Shown piece by piece: positions 25,201 to 36,410 of a stretch of DNA of 64,000 bases. Both the position numbers and the translations under genes were made by a program. The notes below the pieces were generated by a model. That model saw only the letters and a program-made list of their open reading frames with translations. It was not told the origin of the DNA and made no database searches. Numbering within the stretch: position 1 is the stretch's first letter; every line of letters starts with the position of its first letter. This stretch comes from Limnanthes douglasii subsp. nivea (taxonomy: Eukaryota; Streptophyta; Magnoliopsida; Brassicales; Limnanthaceae): positions 202,763,273 to 202,827,272 of the forward strand of contig JAUPFV010000002.1 of the NCBI GenBank assembly GCA_036936605.1, read 5' to 3'.

Positions 25201-28200
25201 TGAATTAAGTGATACACTTATATAAAATTTGGCTGCTCGATTATAACATAGTTATTCTCGACTTCCATTTGATTTTTGTGATCTTCTTGCTCAAAAGAGC
25301 TGTCATAATGCGTTAGACGTGTCCAAACTTGCGAGCTACTCATTATTGATAATATGGTTGTACATGATCCAATTTTGCTAAATTTCTATGGTACCATGTT
25401 ATTTTTTGAAAAAGGAAAAACATTGTCGATGGTTCAATATGGTTGGAATAGAATATGAAAAACTATTAATCTCACTAGTTAATAAGTGTATATTTTTCAA
25501 CTTTATTTCTTATTATTTCTCAAGTTATTGTCTCCTAATTTCGCAAATTATGTATCGAAAATGAAATTATTCTGATTTCACAAATTAATATACCTTAATT
25601 TTACAAATTAGTGTTTATTAATTTTAAAAATTATGTTTTTATTTAATTATACAAACGCATTTCATCTAATTTTACAAATATGTTCAGTATGGTTTTGGAA
25701 GTATATATCTTATAATTTAGAAACCTAATTATCTACTTTTATTGTGCAAATATTAAAAAATTAGGTAGTTCAACTTACGCCAAACTCGTCCACGTGGCTT
25801 AATATAATCCTCTTGTTTGTTATGATCTAAAGTTATAAGTAATGCAACATATCCTACATCGCTATCCATGTAATCTCACACGTATAATATGTGCGTATGA
25901 TGGGAGAAAAACTGGAAAGAGTCAATAATCCATGTATCAATGTATCCAGCATAACTAGTTAACCAAATATGGTTGTGTTTAGGAGTTTTGAGGTTTTGCC
26001 CAAATGATGGTAAATATGCGACCGTGCACACATAGAGCATACTTAGTCTTGATGTACATGTTTCTTTTATCGGTAAATATTGTACATCCGAACAAGTACA
26101 ACGAATAAGCACGCGTCACATTTGTCAAGTTACAAATAGTAAGGTTGGGACTGTTTTATTAGTATTTAAGATGTCTAAACAACATATATTATTAATTCAA
26201 AATTATTCCAACACCTTTGCATTTTCCAATTCCTTCACATAATATTTTGTGCGCTATACCCAACATATTGATAACCCGAATATGAATCTCAATTTTGGGG
26301 ATAATATCCGAAACTTTGATAATATTATCATAATAATGTGCACATCATCTAAGGTGATAATCATTTCAATGAATCAGAAATGAATAATATTAGTATTTAT
26401 ATGTCATCCTTTTACGTACACCTCGGTAATGGGACAGTTCACACTAGAATTAGCCAAAATGTTTTTAATCATCCAAAATGGTATTGTATCTAAATATGCA
26501 TGTACTCGCTTTTGATATACAAGACCTTATGATTTTAAAATCAGTATAATCAATGTATAAGTGTATGATTCTCTTCTAAGATAATATTAATAAAAATTAC
26601 ATATGTTTGAATATATTGTACAAGTTTATTGTGTCACGTTTTGTAAATCATTATAAAATATTTTGTAACAAAACATTTTGTAAGAATAAGTATGTTTATG
26701 TTCCGTAAACATAACACACCAAGTTTAATACATGATGTTTTGCAACTATCATTTTGTATAATGTTTTACAACATAATATTTTGCAAGACACATTCATTAT
26801 ATTTTGCATGAATAAAAAATATATATTATATTATATTCTGCGAGTGTAAATTTTAGCTTTGATGTTACTCACCCATAATTGGTAGGCTATTTATGTATTA
26901 AAACTAAAAAATACCCAAGGTATCCAATCAGGAGAGAGAACCATGTTTTTTTAGATGTTCCCATGTTAAACAAAGCCTTTGTATCTTAGAGTGGCACATA
27001 AAGTGCTCCAATGTACATATCAACAATGTGTATTGTATCGTTTTAAGAGGTATGGAAGTGCCAACTTCTTCATCATGCATCTGAATTAAGTTTCTTCGCT
27101 TGATTCATCTAGTGCGTAATATTTCGACTTTATCCATAATATGAAGAAATATTGTTGAAACAACCAAAACACATAAACATGTTTAGATTAGAAAAAAAAT
27201 TATTTGTTATTAGTTTGTAAGTTTTTACAAGTACAAGTTTCATATATTTTAGTTTGTGATATTTCACAACCTATCTATTGACCATTTTTCCAAATTAGTA
27301 ATTTAAGGTTCTGCATCTCGTTTACGCTAGTTTTCACAGCTATTGTTATAAAATATAGTATCATTATGTTATGTTACAAAATGATGAAATAAATCCTTTC
27401 CTGTTAATCTTTAACCAAACGTTTCATACTTCAACCTAAAAAGATCAAATGGATTACGGAAAAACCAATAGATCAGTGATTAGAATGCTAAACAATAATT
27501 CGTTAGGGATTTTTTCAAAATAGTGAATTCCATTTACCAATTATATCGTGAAATGCGTATGAAATTTGTGAAGCTACATTTGGTGAATTACTATATGAAA
27601 TTCACCAAGAATGAGTTTTTTTAATTGAATTCGCCAAAGTCAGCTGAAAAAAAGTACATATTTTCCAACATCCAAAAAATACATTGGGTCTTTATGAAAC
27701 ATGGTGTACTAATATTGTGTAACAGTGTATATTTGCAAGACATGCTTTGGCTAGATTTTGCAATTCAGATATACAGTATTTTACAAGTACAATACACTAT
27801 ATTTTGTAACTACAATGCCTGACACCTGATTTGCGAAACATGCATAAATATATATTGTTCTACAACATGATGAGACTAGTTTTTTTCACAAATTATATTA
27901 TAAATATAAATTAATAAAGCATTTTGCATGTGTCTTATGTTCTGCATCATTGTCTTAGTGAAAATAATACAAAACTTTGTATTTTTCGGTTTGATTCTAT
28001 CTTGTTTTTATTGTTGGAAGAGATCTTATTTGAGTCTAAAATTCAAAACTGATTACTTTTAAATCGAAAGTTGACGATGAATTTGTAAAAATAAAAACAG
28101 TCTTGAATTAAATATTGGATGAGTTTGTTTTTAGAAACAAATTATGAGAGTTCTTTTTTTATATAAAAAAATATTATTGTAATTATGTCTAATTATTCAA

Positions 28201-28600
28201 TTTATATGATAATTTTATATAATTTTTCAAAACAATAATTAATTTAACAATTTTTATGTTTTAAATATTATTCGATGAGGCTACATCCAATTAACAACAT
28301 CTGAATGTGTAATTGGTGAACTAGGGAATAAGATGAAAGTATAATTTGTTGTAAGACATTAGAATCAATATTATTTCCCTCTATTTTTATTACATAGAAG
28401 TTCATCGTATTTATAGAAAAAGTATATTGTTAGTGATACTAAATATATAAATAACAATATTTTAGATTTACATTTATTTTGCAATCATATAAGTAATTGT
28501 GCAAGTAATAATACAAAGTATATTATTAGAGATACTAAAGGTAAAAATGAATATATTTCTTCTTTGCATCTATGATACAACCTAATGAACCTTTTTTTTT
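22258..28600. other. AT-rich stretch with recurring TTTCACAA/TTTTGCAA words
   Basis: No gene or element was recognised in more than 6 kb. Words such as CATGTTTCACAA, TTTTGCAAAT, CATTTTGTAA and TTTTACAAAT recur dozens of times at loose 25-60 bp spacing, for example at 22430-22560, 23140-23340, 24480-24830, 25490-25700, 26600-26850 and 27200-27350. Confidence 0.5.
23448..23481. repeat. Inverted repeat (hairpin)
   Basis: Arms AGTGTGCCAGTAA (23448-23460) and TTACTGGTACACT (23469-23481) pair with one mismatch around an 8-base loop. It stands alone in AT-rich DNA. It is too short for a MITE and I have no function for it. Confidence 0.7.
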
Positions 28601-30125
28601 CAGTGCGAGGTGGGTAAATTGTGTTAGACCAATTCCACCATTATCAGTAGGCCCGCTAGTCCGCGCGAGAAATCCGAGAGATGACTAAGGTTTATAGTGT
28701 ATTCTGATATTCTTGTTATCATTAATTGATATGGTTGTCCAATCTTTTTATATGTGTGTTGGTTAAGGCCATATTTTTTTAATGATGGAATATAGCACAT
28801 GATGTCTTTGGCTTCACTCGTAGAAATTTTGGGATACAACGATGTCGCCTTTGATAAGTTTTACTTAGCCTAGACGATCATAACCTCGGAAGAGTCTCCG
28901 GATTGGTTCATGTTGACTATGTTCATGCCTGATTTAAAACCCGTCACCGACTAAACATCAATTGAATATAAAAACTCTATTTTGTTGAAGGTAAAAGAAC
29001 AGTGCAACTAAAATGTAGCATATTACTAGGTTTGTTAGAACATCTGGCCATATCTGAGGAATCTTATATAGGTTATAAGTTGTTTTAGATTGTGAATATG
29101 TATAGGAGAGTAACCCCTTTAATAATTTTGGAAGGATGAAGAAATCACTATGCCCTTATAGGTACAACAAATTCATGAGTAAGTAGCACATGTAAATAAT
29201 TTAGGGATACTTAGATACTAGCTCATTGAAGCTGAAGCTAGTAGAATTTATCTTTTCTATGTATGATAGACTGGCCGAATGTTTGTACTTATAAAAGATA
29301 TAAATAACCATAAATATTTTTTGTATTTAAATTTACGTGTCCATAAGTGACCATGTTGATTAATTGAGAGGTTGACTACATTAATATGAGATTGCCGTTG
29401 GAGAATCGTTTTAGTAATGACACATGTCATAAATGTATAAATTGAGTTAAAATTCCACGACTGTGGGTTGTTCATAATGACACATGTCATAAATAAAATT
29501 CCACGACTGTGGGTTGTTCATTACGTAACCATAGGGCTTCCACGTGTGGCAAATCTAAGAGTTTTTTTTTCAAAAATTACATATTTGTATTTGTATTTAA
29601 AAAAACACGCGGTGTTAGGATTTCATTACCTAAAGGTACAAAGACAACCCCACATGTTTCAAGTTCCATAATTTTACATACTTCTTCATTATTGTTGCTT
29701 AAGATAGTAATTTTGTCTTTCTCACTATCAATCGCTAAATAGTTGAAATAATTCTTTCATTAATCAAATTGTCACTCCAGTTATTACCCTCATCTTTTTG
29801 AAGAAATTGATTTGTAATGGTTAGTAAGATTATTATAAAGGTAAAAGTTTATCATGAAACTTATGAATATGATAGTCAGAATCCTAGTACCAGTGCACTA
29901 TTTGGGATACCTTCACCCAATCGATCAGAAGAGGAAGATTCAATGCCAAATTTATTAAAAATGAGCTGAAATTCTACTACGTCGGAAGAATAGAAAGTAC
30001 CATTAAAGGTGTTATGTTGCTTACTGTTATTCACACCACAAACTAGGAGAGTTCCATTTTTTTTCTGACGATGTCGATTAGATTTTCTACCGCATTAACT
30101 CCATCTCATACGACTCGAACCTGAC
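28601..30125. other. Stretch without recognised genes
   Basis: A somewhat less AT-rich patch (about 28610-28940) contains short frames that I could not assign, possibly a decayed element. Apart from the small tandem duplication at 29415-29521, nothing else was seen before Copia-2. Confidence 0.4.
29415..29521. repeat. Tandem duplication of about 46-60 bp
   Basis: TAATGACACATGTCATAAAT occurs at about 29415 and 29475. It is followed in both copies by AAAATTCCACGACTGTGG and GGTTGTTCAT. The first copy has about 14 extra bases between the two parts. Confidence 0.9.
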
Positions 30126-30130
30126 ATGTG
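30126..30130. repeat. Copia-2 target site duplication, left
   Basis: ATGTG lies directly before the TGTTAT start of the left LTR. The same five bases follow the right LTR at 35743-35747. Confidence 0.88.
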
Positions 30131-30634
30131 TGTTATTTATTTTAGTGTAATTGGATCGACTAGTCGACCAATTTAATCATGATATATTATCAAACAAGTC
30201 GTAGAGTGCGGAGTGCACGCTTGTTAGATTATATCACGATTAGCGGGGTCAAGGGGCGGAGCACCTGGCTGGGGTCGAGCTGACAGGTCAGCTTGAAAAT
30301 TTTTATTTTGGTTAAATCGGCTATTGTTGCAAGTCAACAGAATTTCGAAATTTAAAATTTGACCGTTTTATTCAAATTTAAAATTATAGCCGTTTTAGTA
30401 CAAAATCAGTTAAGATACCCTAACTGCCCTAACTTCCAAACTGTTTTGGTTGGTCAAATTTATAAATATGGGTTCTGTTGAAAAGAAGATCATATCATTT
30501 TCATCCTCTCTGTTCAAAGTATATATCTCTGATTTTATCCAATTGAAATTTTTGGAGAACCCCAAAAATATTTCAATAAGAAATTGTTTACAAGACTTCA
30601 GAGATTATCCGAAAACGAAACACTATTTTCTACA
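30131..30634 (+). repeat. Copia-2 5' LTR
   Basis: It starts TGTTATTTATTT and ends CTATTTTCTACA. It includes TATAAATATGGG (about 30471-30482), a plausible TATA box for element transcription. Confidence 0.92.
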
Positions 30635-30649
30635 TTTTATTGAAATATT

Positions 30650-33600
30650 ATGGTCTTGTTGATGAAGATAGAGATGACGAACGGAGGAGAATCTGCGAAG
30701 AAGATGACAAGTAAATTCTCTAAGTTGGACAAGTTCGAAGGACATGATTTCAGAAGATGGCAGAAAAAGATGCATTTTCTGTTGACTACACTCAAGGTTG
30801 TGTATGTCTTGAGTACCCCCTGGCCAGAGATCACTGAGAATGAAACATTGGAACAAACGAGGAGGCGCAGCAAGTGGGAGAATGATGACTACATTTGCCG
30901 AGGCCATATATTAAACGGTATGTCTGATACTTTGTTTGATGTATACCAAAATGTCGAATCTGCAAAAGAATTATGGGATTCTATAGAATCAAAATACATG
31001 GCAGAAGATGCTTCTAGTAGGAAGTTCCTGGTTAGTAATTTTATAAATTACAAAATGGTTGACTCTAGACCTGTAATGGAACAGTATAATGAACTACTAA
31101 GAATTCTGGGTCAATTTGTTCAACACAATATGAAAATGGACGAATGTATTTCGGTTTCTTCTGTTATTGACAAATTGCCTCCTTCGTGGAAGGATTTTAA
31201 CACACACTGAAACACAACAAAGAAGAAATGACTCTAGTCGAACTTGGTAGTCATTTTAAGATTGAAGAGTTTCTAAGGGCTCAAGATGAATTAAGTAATC
31301 CTAAGGGTAAAAACCAAGTGGGAAACTCATCTGTAAATATGGCTGAAAGCAGCGGATTCTTTAAGAATGGAAATACAGATAAGGGGAATAAACGAAAGTT
31401 TCAACGGCAAAAAGCCTAAAATAGCATGCTGGAAATGTGGCAAACCTGGTCACTTTAGAAGGGATTGTCGAGTTGGAAAAGGCAAAAATAATGTTGGTCC
31501 AAGTGGGAACAATGCTGGTTCAAGTGGACACAATGCTGGTTCAAGTGGATCTAAGGATCCTGAAAAGCAACAAGGTCAGATTTTATTTCAGAATTCTAAT
31601 TCTGGTCAAAATTATATATCTCTAATATCTGAAGCATTTTATGTGCAGGATGATGATGTTGCTTGGTGGGTTGATTCGGGAGCAACAAGTCATGTATGTA
31701 AAGATCTTCGATGGTTTAGTAATTTTCAACCGATTGAAGATGGACCTTCACTTAAGATGGGAAATGTTGCTACCGAACCAATCAAAGGACTAGGAAATGT
31801 TAAATTACTATATACTTCTGAAAAGTACATATTATTGAACAATGTATTGTATGTTCCTGGGATTCGAAAGAATCTTTTGTCTGGTGTTGTTTTAAACAAT
31901 TGTGGTTTCAAACAAGTGTACGAAAGTGGCAAATATGTTTTGTCAAAACATGGTGTATTTATGGGATTCAGATATTTATGTAATGTTATGTTTATGTTAA
32001 ATATTAATGTTTCTTTCGAAAATGATTCTGTTTGCATGACTTCTACTAGTGTGTGTAGAAATATAAATAAAACAGAATTATGGCATGCTAGATTAGGACA
32101 TGTTCATTATGAAAGAATAAAAGACATGTCTAAAATGAGCCTTATTCCTCCTGTTGATGCAAATAATGAAAAATGTAAAACTTGCATGTTAACTAAGATA
32201 ACTAGAAAACCTTTCAATAATGTTAACCGAGTTTCCAAAATATTGGAACTAGTACATAGTGATTTATGTGATTTCCATGCTACACCTTCATTAGGAAATA
32301 AAAAGTATGTTATTACTTTTATTGATGATGCATCTAGATATTGCTATATTTATTTGTTGCATGCTAAAAATGAAGCTCTTGATAAGTTTAAAATCTATAA
32401 GGAAGAAGTTGAGCTACATAAGAATGATTTGATTAAAAATCTACGTACGGATAGAGGAGGTGAATATTATGATCCTATATATTTTCATTCTACGGGTATA
32501 ATTCATCAAACCACGGCTCCTTATACACCACAACAAAATGGTATAGCTGAAAGGAAGAATAGGACTTTGAAAGAAATGGTTAATTCCATGTTGTCCTATT
32601 CGGGTTTGAGTGAAGGATTCTGGGGTGAGGCTATGTTAACAGCCTGTTATTTATTGAATCGTGTTCCTACTAAAAGGAATAAGATGACCCCGTATGAGCT
32701 TTGGTTTTAGAAGCCTTCAACACTAAATTATCTGAGAGTTTGGGGTTGTAGAGCTGTTGTAAGACTCACTGAACCTAAAAGGAAAAATTTGGGTGAAAGA
32801 GGTATAGATTGTATCTTCATTGGGTATGCTGAGCATTCCATTGCATATAGGTTCTATGTGTTAGAATCTAATGACTATGTGTCGGTGAACACAGTTATCG
32901 AGTCAAGAGATGCAATATTTGATGAAGAGAGATTTACTTCTATACCTAGACCTAGAGATTTGATTCAAAACTATTTGAATAGGAACTCAAGTGAAATTGA
33001 AAATATATCAAGTGGTACCAATTGTGTACCTGGACCTTCTGAACCAAGGAGAAGTACTAGAGCCAGAAAAGCTAAGTCGTACGGATCTGATTTTCAACTA
33101 TATTTAGTTGAAGGGTCAAGAGATAAGATTGACTATCAATATCAATACTGTTTTGTTATTGAAGATGATCCAAGGACTTTTAGTGATGCTATGGCATCAA
33201 GGGATGCTGCATTCTGGAAAGAAACTATCCAGGATGAAATAGAGTCTATCATGCATAATAATACATGGGAGTTGGCTGATTTACCTCCTGGGTGCAAATC
33301 ATTGGGAAATAGATGGATATTTAAACGGAAAATGAAAGTAGATGGTACTATTGAAAGGTATAAAGCGAGATTGGTTATCCAGGGATTTAGACAAAGAGAA
33401 GGCATTGACTTCTTTGATACTTATGCTACGGTTGCTAGGATTTTCACTATTAGATTGTTGATTGCACTTGCATCTGTATACAATCTTGTAATTCATCAAA
33501 TGGATGTTAAAACAGCATTCTTGAATGGTGATTTGGATGAGGAGATTTATATGAAACAACCGGAAGGGTTTGTGATGCCTGGTTGTGAAAACAAGGTATG

Positions 33601-34708
33601 CAAGTTGAAAAAGTCTTTGTATGGTTTGAAACAAGCACCAAAAGATTGGCATCAAAAATTTGATAATGTGATATTGTCTAATGGATTTATTCTTAACCAA
33701 GCAGACAAGTGTGTATATAGCAAATTTGATAATTCTGGTAAAGGAGTTATGATTTGTCTATATGTGGATGATATGTTGATTTTTGGTACTGACCAAAATC
33801 AGGTTAATGAACCGAAGAATTTTTTATCATCTAACTTTGAGATGAAGGATTTGGGGGAAGATGAAATGATTCTTGGTATAAGAATCAAGCGAAAGAACAA
33901 TAGTATATCGATTTCTCAATCTCACTATATTGAGAAGATATTAAATAAATTTAATTTTAAAGATTGTTCTCCGGTAAACACACCTATAGATCCTAGTCTT
34001 AAGCTTCTACCTAATAAAGGTATTGCTGTATCTCAACTTGAATACTCGAGAGCCATCGGGTGTCTTATGTATGCCATGACTAGCACTAGGCCGGATATTG
34101 CCTTTGCTGTTGGAAAACTTAGTAGGTATACTAGCAATCCTAGTTCGCATCATTGGCAAGCTTTAAATCGAGTATTCAAGTATTTGAAAGGATCCATGAA
34201 TTATGGTTTAACTTATACCGGATTTCCTTCTGTACTTGAAGGATATTCAGACGCGAGTTATATTTCCAATATGGAAGATCATTCTTCCACAAGTGGATGG
34301 GTATTTCTACTTGGGGGAGGTGCTATCTCTTGGGCGTCTAAGAAACAAACTTGTATTACTGATTCAACAATGGAATCAGAGTTTGTGGCATTAGCAGCAG
34401 CGAGTAAAGAAGCTGAGTGGCTAAGAAATTTAATGTATGAAATTCCGTTGTGGCCCAAACCAATATCACCTATATCTATCAGATGTGATAGTGAGGTTGC
34501 CTTGGCCAATGTTTATAGACAAGTTTACAAAGGCAGGTCTAGACACTTAGGTGTTAGACACAGTATGATTCGTGAGCGTATCACGCATGATGTTATTTCA
34601 GTAGAGTTTGTGAGAACTCAATATAAATTAGCCGATCATTTAACCAAGGGGTTAAATAGAGATCTTGTGCACAAATCGGCTATTGGGATGGGATTAAAGT
34701 CCATTTGA
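30650..34708 (+). pseudogene. Copia-2 gag-pol polyprotein, one stop and two compensating indels
   Basis: The frame opens at ATG 30650 with a Retrotran_gag_2-type gag (FRRWQKKMHFLL). One base is lost at about 31200, shifting the frame until about 31403, where an extra base restores it. The CX2CX4HX4C knuckle CWKCGKPGHFRRDC (31427-31468) is intact. Protease has WVDSGATSHV, with its Asp codon at 31673. Integrase has WHARLGHVHYE, HSDLCDF, LRTDRGGEYY and TPQQNGIAERKNR. A TAG at 32708-32710 follows PYELWF, and the same frame then runs on to 34708 through RT ([12 protein letters not shown] at 33761-33772) and RNase H ([32 protein letters not shown]). All visible catalytic motifs are intact. As it stands the full polyprotein cannot be translated from this copy. 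Confidence 0.93.
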
Positions 34709-35223
34709 AATCTCTCATGTTGAGATACCCAATTCCCATCTAATATGACATTAGGTGTTGAATTCAATGTGGAAAGCTTAACATCAAGATATTGGAACAC
34801 ATTTGTATATCATCCCAAGGTATGTGTTCAGAACTGCAAGTTGTGAAGGTTGAAGATTATCTTCTTAATAGCTCTTTTGAAAAATTGCATATGCAGGTGC
34901 AAGATGAAAAGAACTACCTATTTGAGCATGAAGTTTAGCCGCTTCAAGAAGCTAGGACTTGGCTTTGATATGCTTAAGAAGGACAAGGACACAAGGCTAG
35001 TAAAATATAGTGTCAAGTAAGAACAAGTGATAATGTAAATTTATGTGTATATTATCTTCATGTATTCATTGTGAAAGTAAAGGTTCAATCCTTAGTGATA
35101 CCTTGATATTCGAATATTTGGAATGTGTAATATACTAATGTGAAATTCAATCGTTACGATATTTCATTTATGCATAAATTTGATATTTGATATGATTGTG
35201 TTTAGTAGATCATGAATTACACT

Positions 35224-35238
35224 AAAATGGGGGAAGAT
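35224..35238 (+). other. Copia-2 polypurine tract
   Basis: AAAATGGGGGAAGAT lies directly upstream of the right LTR, as expected for plus-strand priming. Confidence 0.85.
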
Positions 35239-35742
35239 TGTTATTTATTTTAGTATAATTGGATCGACTAGTCGACCAATTTAATCATGATATATTATCA
35301 AACAAGTCGTAGAGTGCGGAGTGCACGCTTGTTAGATTATATCACGATTAGCGGGGTCAAGTGGCGGAGCCCCTGGCTGGGGTCGAGCTGACAGATCAGC
35401 TTGAAAATTTTTATTTTGGTTAAATCGGCTATTGTTGCAAGTCAACAGAATTTCGAAATTTAAAATTTGACCGTTTTATTCAAATTTAAAATTATAGCCG
35501 TTTTATTACAAAATCAGTTAAGATACCCTAACTGCCCTAACTTCCAAACTGTTTTGGTTGGTCGAATTTATAAATATGGGTTCTGTTGAAAAGAAGATCA
35601 TATCATTTTCATCCTCTCTGTTCAAAGTATATATCTCTGATTTTATTCAATTGAAATTTTTGGAGAACCCCAAAAATATTTCAATAAGAAATTGTTTACA
35701 AGACTTCAGAGATTATCCGGAAACGAAACACTATTTTCTACC
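35239..35742 (+). repeat. Copia-2 3' LTR
   Basis: It has the same length as the left LTR (504 bp) and about nine substitutions relative to it. Its last base is C where the left LTR has A, followed by the ATGTG duplication. Confidence 0.92.
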
Positions 35743-35747
35743 ATGTG

Positions 35748-36400
35748 CGAGCTATAAATACATATATGAGATTGATCAAGGGTGAAGGATGGAGGAATGG
35801 GCAATTCTAGCGAGCGTGGAGGTTTGATTACCAGTCAAGGAGGGTGAAACTTATTTAAACAATTATGAGGATGAATTTGTATTCTTGATATATATATATA
35901 TAATATGAAGATTAAAGGTCTAGTTTCCTTTGATCCATGATTTTCTAAAGTTCTTTAAGGACATAAAAATATGTTATAGCCAGCTCGTGCCAAACACTTG
36001 GAAGATATTGATGCCAGCCATCGTCCTGTCTTAAATTGTATACCCGAACTTCAATGTGAGGAGGTAGATGGCCATGAGCGTAGTTGTCAAGAAAAGTCTC
36101 AGTCTCTAATTTAGTTCAAGGTGTATGAGAAGGCCAAAATTCTTGTTGATCTTCCAGATTTTAACAAAATTTAAAATTAATTGTGCATGTACGTATTTGG
36201 TGACTGGGAGACTGAGATGAATTTGGAAGAGGTTGGTTTGCTTTCGTTCCTGAAAAATAAAAGATTAGTTATCTATTCTTTTATATTTTTAGAGTATTAT
36301 TGGATATGATCTGTACGTGTAACAAGATTTCTTATTTATGTCAACTGTTGTAAGGGAACTAATCCAAGGAAAAACATTAGATGCTAAATTTTATTATGCT
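35748..36400. other. Region between Copia-2 and Gypsy-1
   Basis: No gene recognised. It starts with CGAGCTATAAATACATATATG, a TATA-like word, and contains a short TA run near 35899-35912. It may include part of a Gypsy-1 LTR, but I found no second copy to prove that. Confidence 0.4.
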
Positions 36401-36410
36401 GACTTAGTGA

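Larger units (their letters stand above)
30131..35742 (+). mobile_element. Copia-2: young, nearly complete Ty1/Copia element
   Basis: It has two 504-bp LTRs, a 5-bp ATGTG target duplication, a purine tract, and one gag-pol region in the Copia order (gag, protease, integrase, RT, RNase H). By my count the LTRs differ at about 9 of 504 positions (about 1.8%), so it is the youngest LTR element in the window. The coding region has only three visible lesions. I did not see a standard initiator-Met primer site after the left LTR. The bases TTTTATTGAAATATTATGG there do not fit TGGTATCAGAGC, so the element may use another primer. Confidence 0.95.

Noticed and set aside
25876..26112. Minus-strand 78-codon frame as a gene
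   Set aside because: No recognisable motif, no splice context, and it is of a length expected by chance.
28624..28839. Minus-strand 71-codon frame as a gene
   Set aside because: I could not match it to any family. It is mentioned only as part of the unassigned stretch.
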